13,986 bases of DNA from Bacillota bacterium (GTDB lineage Bacteria; Bacillota; Limnochordia; JAAZLZ01): NCBI GenBank assembly GCA_012799075.1, contig JAAZLZ010000163.1:1-13986 (forward strand). Direction: 5' to 3'. The notes under the pieces are model-generated. The model had not been told where the DNA came from. It saw only the letters and a program-made list of their open reading frames with translations, and did no database searches. Positions 1 to 7,624 of the stretch are shown one piece after another; positions within the stretch are counted from its first letter, which is position 1, and the number at the start of each line of letters is the position of its first letter. The position numbers and the translations under genes were made by a program.

Positions 1-1
1 C

Positions 2-1081
2 TCAGGGCGATCCGGGAGCTTTCGTCCTGACGCAGCGAACCTTCCCTCCCCGGTTGAGCAGTCGGTGACAACCCGAGCAGCTCTGACATTCTTCGTAAGG
101 TCGGCCTTCCCGCACCTTGTTGGGCAAATCGGGATCGCAAAGCAAGGCCCGGGCCAGGGCGATTAGATCCGCCTGCCCTTTCGATAGAGCTTGCTGGGCA
201 AGCAGATGGTCGGTAATCCTCCCCACCCCGATGACGGGAATGGACACTGCCTCCTTGACGATCCTTGCATATGTCAAGTAACAGCCCGGCGGGAAGGCTG
301 CAGGGGGGACGCTTGCGATAGCTGCCCCCGGCCAGCCCGCGGAGACATCGATGATGTGGGCATGGGATGCCAGGGAGCTTGCGATCCGGGCCGCTTCGGT
401 GGGGATGATGCCCCCTTCGCCCTCATGGGCGCTGATCCGGCAGGAAACGAGGGCATTTGGAGCCCGCCTTCGGGCCTCCTTGAGGACGGCCAGGGGAAAG
501 CGAAGCCTGTTTGATGTGCTCCCCCCGTATTCATCCCGGCGCCGGTTGGCCAGGGGTGAGAGGAACTCACTTAGTAAAAACCCATGGGCCATATGCAGAC
601 AGATAAGATCAAAACCGGCCTGGACGGCAAGCCCCACTGCATTGCCGAAGGTGTTTGTTAAGTCTTGAATCTCATCTTTAGTCAGGGCCCGGGAGGGGAG
701 CTTTGGCATGAGGGTGATGCTAGAAGGCCCAAGGCCCAAGACCCCAGTAAGATTGGGATTAGCCCGCGCGCCGGGGTGAAAGAGCTGGATCCCCGCCAGG
801 GCCCCTTCTTTTTTGATGGCTGCTGCAAGCCGGCGAAGGCCCGGCAGCTTCCCCGATTCGTCGGCTCCCAGGCCGAAGGGAAAGGCCCTGCCGGCCGGGT
901 GAATGTAGGTGGCCTCAACGATGACCAGCCCCGCGCCGCCCGCGGCGATCCGGCTGTAATGGGCGATTAGCTCTTCGGTCACCTCCCCCTTGCCGCCAGC
1001 TAGATTGGTCACCACCGGGGGAAACACGATCCGATTCCGCAAGGTGCGATCAGCAATTGCTAAGGGCTGCCAAAGATCCAT
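2..1081 (-). CDS. Old Yellow Enzyme family NADH:flavin oxidoreductase (short form with Cys cluster)
   Basis: A 359-residue FMN-dependent TIM-barrel oxidoreductase, expected to be cytosolic and to reduce activated C=C bonds or similar substrates with NAD(P)H. The family signature is clear: FHPGARA near residue 101, the active-site pair H163 and H166 in HMAHGFLLSEFLSP, the NRRRDEYGGS segment at 179-188, and a C-terminal phosphate-binding stretch GVGRIT followed by ALARALLCDPDLPNKV. Near the end, C332, C335, C338 and C350 form C-x2-C-x2-C-x11-C, resembling the 4Fe-4S motif of the 2,4-dienoyl-CoA reductase/trimethylamine dehydrogenase branch, but the protein stops nine residues later, so the FAD/NAD(P)H domain of that branch is absent. 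An AAAGGAG site lies 8 bases before the ATG. It follows the metal permease by 27 bases on the same strand and is probably co-transcribed. Substrate is unknown; family assignment is secure. Confidence 0.93.
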   Translation of the reverse strand: MDLWQPLAIADRTLRNRIVFPPVVTNLAGGKGEVTEELIAHYSRIAAGGAGLVIVEATYIHPAGRAFPFGLGADESGKLPGLRRLAAAIKKEGALAGIQLFHPGARANPNLTGVLGLGPSSITLMPKLPSRALTKDEIQDLTNTFGNAVGLAVQAGFDLICLHMAHGFLLSEFLSPLANRRRDEYGGSTSNRLRFPLAVLKEARRRAPNALVSCRISAHEGEGGIIPTEAARIASSLASHAHIIDVSAGWPGAAIASVPPAAFPPGCYLTYARIVKEAVSIPVIGVGRITDHLLAQQALSKGQADLIALARALLCDPDLPNKVREGRPYEECQSCSGCHRLLNRGGKVRCVRTKAPGSP

Positions 1082-1108
1082 GCCGCCAACTCCTTTCTCC
1101 TTTGAAAG

Positions 1109-1933
1109 TTAGCCTGGCGGTGAAGATTGTCCTTCATCCCGGGATGGAAGCCTGGGAGAAACAAATGAGACGATGATGAAAAGCGTTGCTAGGATGAGGA
1201 CGATGCTAGACCCGGAGGGTATGTCAAACACATAGGAAAGGAAAAGTCCAAGGACAGCTCCGGCCGCGCCGAGGCTTGCGGCGATCCCCATGGCCTTCTT
1301 CAGGGAATGGGTGAGCTGGAGGGCCGTCGAGGCGGGGATGACGATGAAGGCCACCACTAGAAGTTCGCCGACGGCTTTTAGAGAGATCATCACCGTCAAG
1401 GCAATGAGGCAAAGGAGCAGAGCGAAGAGAAAGTCCGTCGGCAGCCCGGTGGCCTGGGCCATCTCCAAATCAAAGGCCATGAACTCAAATTCCTTGAAGA
1501 ACAAGATGAGCAAGGCCAGGGCGATGAGGGAGACGATGGCCATGGCCCAAAGCTCCGAGGCAGCGACGGCGAAAATGCTGCCGAAAAGATAACTGAAGAG
1601 CTCCGTGTTGTACTGCCGCATCAACCCGATGAATAGGACGGCTAGGGCCATGGTCAAGGCAAAGAGGATGCCGATGGAGGCATCGAGCTGGAGAGCTCTC
1701 TTTCGTCCCCAGGCAATGAGCAAGGCCACCCCCAGGCTGAAGGCAAGGCCCAAGGCAAAGGGATTCCAACTGAGGAGGAAGGCCAGGGCCACCCCGGCGA
1801 AGGCGGCGTGGGCAATCCCCGCGCCGATGAAGGAAAGGCCGTTGAGGACGACAAATACGCCCACCGTTGAGCAGGTGATGCCGACGATGAGGGCCGCGGC
1901 CAGGGCCCTGAGCATAAAAGGATAGATGATCAT
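1109..1933 (-). CDS. Metal ABC transporter permease, ABC-3 family (ZnuB/TroC/MntB type)
   Basis: A 274-residue integral membrane subunit of a zinc/manganese-type ABC importer. The N-terminal block VGVFVVLNGLSFIGAGIAHAAFAGVALAFLL matches the ABC-3 family (the usual version reads LSFxGDALAHSALPGVAL), and FEFMAFDLEMAQATGLP corresponds to the conserved cytoplasmic coupling segment. Around seven to nine hydrophobic segments run through the chain, and length is normal for the family. The ATG overlaps the stop of the binding-protein gene by 4 bases (ATGA), implying translational coupling; no separate strong ribosome binding site is seen. In this family an ATPase gene normally sits in the same operon, but neither flank encodes one here. 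Zn versus Mn (or Fe) cannot be told from the sequence. Confidence 0.93.
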   Translation of the reverse strand: MIIYPFMLRALAAALIVGITCSTVGVFVVLNGLSFIGAGIAHAAFAGVALAFLLSWNPFALGLAFSLGVALLIAWGRKRALQLDASIGILFALTMALAVLFIGLMRQYNTELFSYLFGSIFAVAASELWAMAIVSLIALALLILFFKEFEFMAFDLEMAQATGLPTDFLFALLLCLIALTVMISLKAVGELLVVAFIVIPASTALQLTHSLKKAMGIAASLGAAGAVLGLFLSYVFDIPSGSSIVLILATLFIIVSFVSPRLPSRDEGQSSPPG

Positions 1934-2781
1934 GGCAGCTTTAGGGCCTCAAGGAGGCTCTCCACGTTGGTCCTCATCATCCCCAGGTAATCATCAGAGC
2001 CGGGCAGGCCTCCCAGTAGGGGGGTGAGATAAACCACTTGGGCCCCGGCTTCTGCCGCGATGAGCCGGGGCAGGCGATCGGAAAACTGCTTTTCCGCGAT
2101 GATCACCTTGATCTGTTCTTTCCGCATGAAATTAACCAGCCCCATAATCCCCTTGGCCGAAGGCTCTTGGCCGTGGTGAAGCTCCCCCCGGGCAGCTTCG
2201 ACAAAGCCCATCTCTTGGAGCAAGTAGGGATAGGAGGCGGGGTAGGAAACCACCCGGTTGTCGCTTAGGTCGGCAGCTTTCATCTTGAGGTCCGTTTGCA
2301 GATCCTGCAGCTTCTTGCTGTAGCTTTGCTCGTTGGCAGCAAAGTAATCCGCCCGGGAGGGGCAAAGGTCCTGCAGGGCCCGACTGATGGCCCTAATCAT
2401 CACCAAGGCGTTGCCAAGGCTCAGCCAAAGGTGGGGGTTGTCTTCTTCCAGGACCTCTAGGCCCTGGCCCACCTCTAAGATGGGCACCTCCTTGCCCAAA
2501 CCAGCGATGATGTCTTCAACCCAAGGCTCGAGCCCCTGCCCCAGGATGACCACCAGATCCGCCTCGGCCAGGGCCCGCATGTGACTGGGCCGCACCTCAA
2601 AGGTATGGGGGGTTTCCAGGCCGGTGACTAGGGACTGGACTTTGACTTCCTCCCCGCCCACTTGCCGGGCCAAATCTTCTAAGACGTTGATGCTAGTTAC
2701 CACCTTGAGCTTGCCCGCGGTGCACGATGTGGTCAGCGTTAGCAGCAGCAAGGCAAGCCCGAGCACGCGAATCGGCTTCAT
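1930..2781 (-). CDS. ZnuA/TroA-like metal-binding lipoprotein with altered ligand set
   Basis: A 283-residue extracytoplasmic solute-binding protein of the cluster A-I (zinc/manganese) family. The start is taken at the ATG at 2781, which has AAAGGAG 8 bases upstream; an in-frame TTG two codons earlier is less likely. A hydrophobic signal peptide ends in TLTTSC (C20), a slightly degenerate lipobox, so it is probably a lipoprotein. Two canonical His ligands are present, H59 in ETPHTFE and H117 in DNPHLWLS. The third, normally in a VVTYHDAF-like context, aligns with P181 in VVSYPASYPY, and the fourth, normally Asp in YLDPL, aligns with T253 in VYLTPL. H202 and H203 in ELHHGQEP might substitute. 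It opens the unit with the permease and flavin oxidoreductase. The family is clear; metal specificity and competence are uncertain. No convincing promoter or metal-regulator box was seen in the 133 bases separating it from the divergent HMA gene. Confidence 0.9.
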   Translation of the reverse strand: MKPIRVLGLALLLLTLTTSCTAGKLKVVTSINVLEDLARQVGGEEVKVQSLVTGLETPHTFEVRPSHMRALAEADLVVILGQGLEPWVEDIIAGLGKEVPILEVGQGLEVLEEDNPHLWLSLGNALVMIRAISRALQDLCPSRADYFAANEQSYSKKLQDLQTDLKMKAADLSDNRVVSYPASYPYLLQEMGFVEAARGELHHGQEPSAKGIMGLVNFMRKEQIKVIIAEKQFSDRLPRLIAAEAGAQVVYLTPLLGGLPGSDDYLGMMRTNVESLLEALKLP

Positions 2782-2914
2782 GGTCAAGTCTCCTTTCGTT
2801 CATAAGGGTTTTCGTGATTGGACCTGCTATTCCTTGTGGTCAAATTTGAGTCTTGCAGAATGACCCTGTTCCATAGTTGCCAACAATAAGGGAAAAGATA
2901 CGGGAGGAAGCAGA

Positions 2915-3136
2915 ATGGCATCCATCACCTTGACCGTTTTTGGAATGAGCTGTGTGGGCTGCGCGCGATCTGTAGAGAAGGCCTTGGCAAAGCTAGGCGG
3001 GGTAGCAAAGGCCCAGGTGGATCTATCGGCCAGAAAGGTCACTGTCAGCTTCGACCCCCAAAGGACAAATCCGGACGAGATCGCCCAAACCATCAACAAG
3101 GCCGGATACCGGGCCCAGGAGTTGCCGCGGGAATAA
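2915..3136 (+). CDS. HMA-domain protein (CopZ-like metallochaperone)
   Basis: A 73-residue protein that is a single heavy-metal-associated ferredoxin-like domain. The metal-binding loop is GMSCVGCA, with C13 and C16 forming the CxxC pair, followed by the usual helix (RSVEKALAKLGGV), the strand AKAQVDLSARKVTVSFDP and the final helix DEIAQTINKAGY. Proteins like this bind Cu(I) and hand it to CopA-type ATPases; here that role is inferred. GGGAGGAA at 2902-2909 lies 5 bases before the ATG. It is divergent from the metal-uptake unit and reads towards the chemoreceptor, whose start is 53 bases downstream. The copA gene lies on the opposite strand after the receptor, so the chaperone and its likely partner ATPase are near each other but not in one operon. 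Zn(II) or another soft metal remains possible. Confidence 0.88.
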   Translation: MASITLTVFGMSCVGCARSVEKALAKLGGVAKAQVDLSARKVTVSFDPQRTNPDEIAQTINKAGYRAQELPRE

Positions 3137-3173
3137 GTCTTGTGCTAATATGATAGGCGAATATGGCCGTTCC

Positions 3174-3180
3174 AAGGAGG
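3174..3180 (+). promoter_or_regulatory. Ribosome binding site that sets a TTG start for the chemoreceptor
   Basis: A perfect AAGGAGG followed by nine bases and then TTG at 3190-3192, in frame with the chemoreceptor. The upstream in-frame ATG at 3163 has no Shine-Dalgarno sequence in front of it, so this site lying inside the longer reading frame decides the start. Confidence 0.75.
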
Positions 3181-3189
3181 GGGCAGTCT

Positions 3190-5088
3190 TTGTTTAACCG
3201 GATGAGCATTAGAATCAGGCTGCTGTTGGTATTCCTATTGGTCAGCATTTTGCCGATTGGCCTTGTTGGCACCTACAGCTACTACACCGCCAACAAGCTC
3301 CTCAGGGAGCAGACCTTCCAAACCCACAATTTGTTCTTAGATACCACATCGGCCAGGCTCGAGGACTTCTTTCGCCAGCATGAGGCAAACGCCAAGGTCC
3401 TAGCCGCATCTGCCGAGGTGCATCAGACCCTCGGGGAGGCAGGAAGCGCCTCGGATATCGATGCTTTGTTTGCCGAAGCGGTCGAACACTTCAACTACGA
3501 TCTTCTCTTCATCACCGATCCTTTCGGCGCCGTCGTCCATGCATCGGACCGGGGGATCATCGGAACGAATCTTCGCGCCCGGGATTATCTCCAAGGGGCC
3601 CTGGCCGGCCGGATGACCTGGTCGGATCTTTTCTACTCCGACGTTGTCCACCGAAACACCATGGTCCTAGCTTGTCCCGTCAAGGAAGGATCAACCGGGG
3701 CCCTGTTGGGAACGTTGAATCTAGTCCTAGGCCAAGATGCCATCGATGGTCTAGTCCAGGAAGGACTCGAAGGCCTTGGCAAGTCCGCGGAAGCCTTCTT
3801 GCTGAGGGATGATGGGATGCTCCTGACCAACCGGGAAAGGGTTGGGCTTTCGGCCCTTAAGAACAAGGTCGACACCGCCGGGGTCAGGGATCTGCTCCAG
3901 TATGTAGCCAGGGGCGATTATGGCCACCAGTCCCAGGGACAGTTCATCGATAGCTGGGGAACCCCTGTCTTTACCAGCCGGAAGGTCATCAAGATGGGGG
4001 GAAGACCCGTTGGGCTTCTGATCAAGATCGATGTTGCCGAAGCCTTTGCCGGTTCGATTTCCCTGCGAGACTCCCTGGCCTTGTTCCTAGCCATCATCCT
4101 CATCGGGGGCTTTATGGCGACCTCTTTGGTTGCCAGGAGCTTTACCCGGCCCATCCGGGAGCTGGCCGCGATGATGGAGGGACTAGCCGAGGGGAATCTG
4201 ACCCAGATACTTAAGTTTGCCCGGGAGGATGAGATCGGCCGGATGATGGCCAGCGGCAGCCGCATGGTCCAGAACCTCCGCGGCCTGGTGGCAAACATCA
4301 GGGAAAACGTCGCGGCCACTTCCGATGCCGCCCAGGAGATGGCGGCAACGACGGAGGAGCTGAGCGCCTCCATCCAAGAGGTAGCCAGCACCACCAATCA
4401 GTTCGCCGGTGCGGTCCACCAGGTGAGCAGCGGCGCCCAAGGGGCGGCAAGGTCCGCCGAAGGGGTCAAAGATCAGTCCGCTAGAGGCGCAGAGCAGATT
4501 AAGGGGGCTGTGGGTACCATCAAAGGGATCGGCGATGTGGTGGAGGACCTGTCAAGCAGGATCATCGATCTGGGGGAGCATTCCCAGGAAATCGGCCGGA
4601 TGCTGGCCTTGATCACAAACATTGCCGATCAGACAAACCTCCTCGCTTTGAATGCGGCTATTGAGGCGGCCAGGGCCGGCGTCCACGGCCGGGGTTTTGC
4701 GGTAGTAGCCGAGGAGGTCCGCAAACTTGCCGAAGAGTCCGGGCAGGCGGCCCTGGAGATCACCGAGCTGGTCCGCATCATCCAGTCCAATACGGAAGAG
4801 GCCGTGGTCCAAGCTAAGGACGGGGCCCTCCGGGTGGATGAAGGGATAGGGGTTGTGGATGAAATAAGTCGGGTCTTCGCCTCGATGCAAAGGAGCATCG
4901 ACCAGCTGATCAACCAGATCCAGCAGGTGGCTGAGGCGGCCGAGGAAATCGCCGCCGGCGGCGAGGAGATCGCCGGCGCTTCGGAAGAGCAGGCATCCTC
5001 CACCGCCCAGCTGGCCGATCAGGCCTATCGGGTCAGTCGACTCGCCGAGGAATTAAGGGACCAGGTGGAAGGCTCCTTTAAGCTATAG
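3190..5088 (+). CDS. Methyl-accepting chemotaxis protein (Cache sensor, HAMP, signalling domain)
   Basis: A transmembrane chemoreceptor of 632 residues from the TTG at 3190 (641 if the ATG at 3163 were used). Order of parts: a short basic N-terminus; membrane segment about 9-31; an extracytoplasmic Cache-type sensor about 35-290, including FNYDLLFITDPFGAVVHASD and RDYLQGALAGR; a second membrane segment about 294-316; a HAMP linker containing FTRPIRELAAMMEGLAEGNL; and a long coiled-coil signalling domain. The highly conserved hairpin tip is present (ADQTNLLALNAAIEAARAG and GFAVVAEEVRKLAEES), so it should couple to CheA/CheW. Gln/Glu-rich methylation segments such as EEQASSTAQLADQ flank the tip, and no CheR-docking pentapeptide is present at the C-terminus. 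It follows the HMA gene on the same strand, with only a weak TATGAT at 3149-3154 between them. The ligand cannot be read from sequence; a metal-related signal is only a guess from context. Confidence 0.95.
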   Translation: MFNRMSIRIRLLLVFLLVSILPIGLVGTYSYYTANKLLREQTFQTHNLFLDTTSARLEDFFRQHEANAKVLAASAEVHQTLGEAGSASDIDALFAEAVEHFNYDLLFITDPFGAVVHASDRGIIGTNLRARDYLQGALAGRMTWSDLFYSDVVHRNTMVLACPVKEGSTGALLGTLNLVLGQDAIDGLVQEGLEGLGKSAEAFLLRDDGMLLTNRERVGLSALKNKVDTAGVRDLLQYVARGDYGHQSQGQFIDSWGTPVFTSRKVIKMGGRPVGLLIKIDVAEAFAGSISLRDSLALFLAIILIGGFMATSLVARSFTRPIRELAAMMEGLAEGNLTQILKFAREDEIGRMMASGSRMVQNLRGLVANIRENVAATSDAAQEMAATTEELSASIQEVASTTNQFAGAVHQVSSGAQGAARSAEGVKDQSARGAEQIKGAVGTIKGIGDVVEDLSSRIIDLGEHSQEIGRMLALITNIADQTNLLALNAAIEAARAGVHGRGFAVVAEEVRKLAEESGQAALEITELVRIIQSNTEEAVVQAKDGALRVDEGIGVVDEISRVFASMQRSIDQLINQIQQVAEAAEEIAAGGEEIAGASEEQASSTAQLADQAYRVSRLAEELRDQVEGSFKL

Positions 5089-5116
5089 GATAAGGCCGGG
5101 CAAACCCGGCCTTATC
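5089..5116. terminator. Perfect 12-bp hairpin between convergent chemoreceptor and copA genes
   Basis: GATAAGGCCGGG (5089-5100), a CAAA loop and CCCGGCCTTATC (5105-5116) form a perfect 12-bp stem. It begins directly after the chemoreceptor stop codon, and its right arm contains the copA stop codon (5112-5114). Position and stability suit a bidirectional terminator, but neither strand has a U-run after the stem, so it could instead act as a 3' stabilising structure. Confidence 0.6.
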
Positions 5117-7544
5117 GATAGGCAGGATCCACATCGTACTTGCGGAGCCGAAGGGAGTTGTAGATCACATTCAGGGAGCTGAAGGCCATGGCCATCTCCC
5201 CGATCATCGGGTGGAGAAGGCCGATGGCGGCAACGGGAATGGCGATGGCATTGTAGATCCAGGCCCAAAAGTAGTTCTGGCGGATCTTGCGGAAGGTCCC
5301 CCGGGAAAGCTTGATGGCCGTTACCACCCCGCCCAGATCCCCCCGGACGAGGATGATGTCGGCCGCTTCAATGGCGATATCGGTGCCGGTGCCAATGGCC
5401 AGGCCGACGTTTGCTTGTTTTAGGGCCGGCGCATCGTTGATGCCGTCCCCCACCATGGCCACCGTCCCCTGCTCCTGGAGCCGTTGGATTTCGGCAACCT
5501 TCCCCTCGGGCAGGACTTCGGCAAGAACGTGGTCGATCCCCACCTGGTCGGCAATGGCCCTGGCGGTGCGCTTGTTGTCCCCGGTGATCATCGCGGTGCG
5601 AAGGCCCATGTCTTTAAGTTCGCTAATAGCCCGGATGGACTCATCTTTCAAGGTATCGGCAACGGCAATCACCCCGGCGAGCTGCCCGTCAACCGCGATG
5701 AGCATGGCGGTCTTCCCTTGATCTTCTAAGCTTTCCATGGACTCATCGAGGGGTGAGTAGTCAATGCTCCCCTCGGCAAGGAAGGTCCTGCTCCCAACTA
5801 GGATCCTTCGGCCATTTACCTGCCCGGAAACGCCCCGGCCGACTGCCGCGGTGAACTTGGCGGCTTCCTTGATGGAGAGGCCCTTTTGCCTTGCCGCCTC
5901 CACGATGGCCTGGCCTAAGGGGTGCTCCGAGGAGCCTTCCACCGCCGCGGCTAGGGATAATGTCTCCTCCAAGGTGAAATCGCCGTAGGGGACTACGTCG
6001 GTCACCTCGGGACGCCCTTTGGTGATGGTGCCCGTCTTATCGAAAACGATCCAGGCCGCATCCTTGAGGGTCTGGATGGCTTCACCGTTTCGAATTAGGA
6101 CGCCCTTCTCCGCGCCGATGCCAGTCCCCACCATCAAGGCCGTTGGCGTGGCCAGCCCCAAGGCGCAGGGGCAGGAGATGACCAAAACCGCGATGCCTGC
6201 GTAGATGGCCCGGATGAAGGGGGGCTGGTTGGACACAATCCAGGGGAAATACCTTGCCCCCCAGGTGAGGATGGACAGGAAGAAGTCCGGGAAAACGATC
6301 CATAGCAGGATGGTGGTGAAGGCCGCCCCGATGACCACCGGGACGAAAATGCCGGTGACCTTGTCGGCGAATTCCTGGATGGGGACCTTGCTCCCCTGGC
6401 TTTCCTCCACCATTTTGACCACCTGGGCCAGGAAGGTGTCTTTGCCCACCTTCGTCGCCCGCACCTTGAGCATGCCCATCTTGTTGATGGTGGCGCCGAT
6501 GACATCATCCCCGATGGTCTTTACAACCGGCATGGACTCGCCGGTGGCCATGGATTCATCGACGGTGCTTTCCCCGCCGATGACCACCCCGTCGGTGGGG
6601 ATCTTCTCCCCGGGACGGATGACCATTATGTCCCCAACGGCCACTTGGTGAATAGGCACTTCCTTCTCTTCATCTCCGACGAGGATGCGGGCGGTCTTGG
6701 CCTCCAGCTGCAAGAGCTTTTTGATGGCCTGGGAGGCCTTTCCCTTGGCCCGGGCTTCCAGGTAGCGGCCGACCAGGTGGAAGGTCATGATAGCCGCGGC
6801 CATTTCAACGAAGGTGGTGCCGGGATACCAAAAGGCCGCTAGGCCCATCAAGAAGGGCGGAATGGTGCCCATGGTGATCAAAACGTCCATGCTCGGGCTG
6901 CCCCCCCGCAGGGCCCGCCAGGATGCCCGGTGGGTCTCCCAGCCCCAGAAAAAGACTACGGGAAAGCTAAGGAGGACTGTGAGCACTTCGTAATGGGGAA
7001 CAGGTCCGATGAACATATGCCAAAGCATCAAGAGCATGACCAGGATCGTGGGCAGGGCCGCACCCCGCATCCGGCGAAAGGCCCGCTGGACCGAATCATC
7101 ATCGGGAACTTCCACATCGACAATCATTTCGTAGCCTGCATCGGCAACTGCCCGTCGAAGGAGGTCCACATCCACTTCCCCCGCAAGCTTGACCGCTGCC
7201 TTGCCGGCCGCGAAATTGACCGAAGCCTTTTCGACACCCTCGACGCGCCCGAGGGCCCGCTCCACATGGGCCGCACAGCTGGCGCAGGTCATCCCCTGAA
7301 TGGGAAAGGTCAGCTGCAAGGGGGCAGTCTCCTTGACTTTATAGCCGGCATCGGCCACCGCGGCCTTGAGGGCATCTTCATCGATGGCCCTTGGATCGTA
7401 GTTCACATAGGCCTTCTCCGCGGCGAAATTGACCTGGGCCTCCCCAACCCCCGGCAGCTCTCCTAGGACCTTGGCCAGCCTTTGGGCGCAGCTGGCGCAG
7501 CTCATCCCTTCGATGGCCAGGGTGATGCGCTGTTGCTTTTCCAT
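5112..7544 (-). CDS. copA: Copper-translocating P1B-type ATPase CopA
   Basis: An 810-residue inner-membrane Cu(I) exporter. Two N-terminal HMA domains carry GMSCASC (C16/C19) and GMTCASC (C87/C90). They are followed by the membrane region with the actuator motif TGES at about 334, the ion-channel motif SCPCALG (CPC at 458-460), the phosphorylation motif DKTGT (D502), the P1B-specific HP pair in SSEHPLG (H541-P542), TGDN, and GDGINDAPAL at about 699. The last helices have NY at 757-758, YN at 764-765 and MAFSS at 786-790, the third Cu-site residues typical of subgroup P1B-1, supporting copper over zinc. The start is the ATG at 7544, behind GGAGGGAGG; an in-frame TTG at 7562 lies upstream of that site and is rejected. 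It has its own promoter and a CsoR-like operator, so copper induction is likely. No csoR gene is in the window. Confidence 0.97.
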   Translation of the reverse strand: MEKQQRITLAIEGMSCASCAQRLAKVLGELPGVGEAQVNFAAEKAYVNYDPRAIDEDALKAAVADAGYKVKETAPLQLTFPIQGMTCASCAAHVERALGRVEGVEKASVNFAAGKAAVKLAGEVDVDLLRRAVADAGYEMIVDVEVPDDDSVQRAFRRMRGAALPTILVMLLMLWHMFIGPVPHYEVLTVLLSFPVVFFWGWETHRASWRALRGGSPSMDVLITMGTIPPFLMGLAAFWYPGTTFVEMAAAIMTFHLVGRYLEARAKGKASQAIKKLLQLEAKTARILVGDEEKEVPIHQVAVGDIMVIRPGEKIPTDGVVIGGESTVDESMATGESMPVVKTIGDDVIGATINKMGMLKVRATKVGKDTFLAQVVKMVEESQGSKVPIQEFADKVTGIFVPVVIGAAFTTILLWIVFPDFFLSILTWGARYFPWIVSNQPPFIRAIYAGIAVLVISCPCALGLATPTALMVGTGIGAEKGVLIRNGEAIQTLKDAAWIVFDKTGTITKGRPEVTDVVPYGDFTLEETLSLAAAVEGSSEHPLGQAIVEAARQKGLSIKEAAKFTAAVGRGVSGQVNGRRILVGSRTFLAEGSIDYSPLDESMESLEDQGKTAMLIAVDGQLAGVIAVADTLKDESIRAISELKDMGLRTAMITGDNKRTARAIADQVGIDHVLAEVLPEGKVAEIQRLQEQGTVAMVGDGINDAPALKQANVGLAIGTGTDIAIEAADIILVRGDLGGVVTAIKLSRGTFRKIRQNYFWAWIYNAIAIPVAAIGLLHPMIGEMAMAFSSLNVIYNSLRLRKYDVDPAYR

Positions 7545-7563
7545 GTTCAGACCTCCCTCCAAT

Positions 7564-7586
7564 ATACCCCTACCCCGTAGGGGTAT
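7564..7586 (-). promoter_or_regulatory. CsoR-type copper-responsive operator of copA
   Basis: ATACCCCTAC (7564-7573) and GTAGGGGTAT (7577-7586) are perfect inverted repeats around CCC. Read on the minus strand, the same stretch contains TACCCCTACGGGGTA, a GC-rich core with AT flanks in the style of known CsoR operators. It starts roughly 10 bases downstream of the -10 element and ends just before the ribosome binding site, so bound repressor would block transcription near its start. CsoR binding is inferred from the site's form and from the gene it precedes. Confidence 0.8.
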
Positions 7587-7595
7587 TGCAGATCC

Positions 7596-7624
7596 AGAAT
7601 ACTACTTTCCCCACGGCCTGTCAA
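7596..7624 (-). promoter_or_regulatory. SigA-type promoter of copA
   Basis: On the minus strand, a consensus -35 TTGACA (7619-7624), a 17-base spacer and -10 TATTCT (7596-7601). The predicted start falls about 7588-7590, immediately upstream of the CsoR-like operator. Confidence 0.75.

Noticed and set aside
2782..2914. Search for Zur, MntR or DtxR-type boxes in the divergent metal-gene region
   Set aside because: Only a short GTTGCCAAC palindrome was found; it does not match the known Firmicutes Zur or MntR consensus, and no good -35/-10 pair was seen on either strand.
3918..4397. A 159-codon minus-strand frame opposite the chemoreceptor
   Set aside because: Antisense of the HAMP and signalling region, of low-complexity Ser/Met/Arg composition, with no supporting signals.
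6930..7466. A 178-codon plus-strand frame, and others such as 6205-6651, opposite copA
   Set aside because: Antisense shadows of the CopA reading frame; the CopA motifs show which strand is coding.
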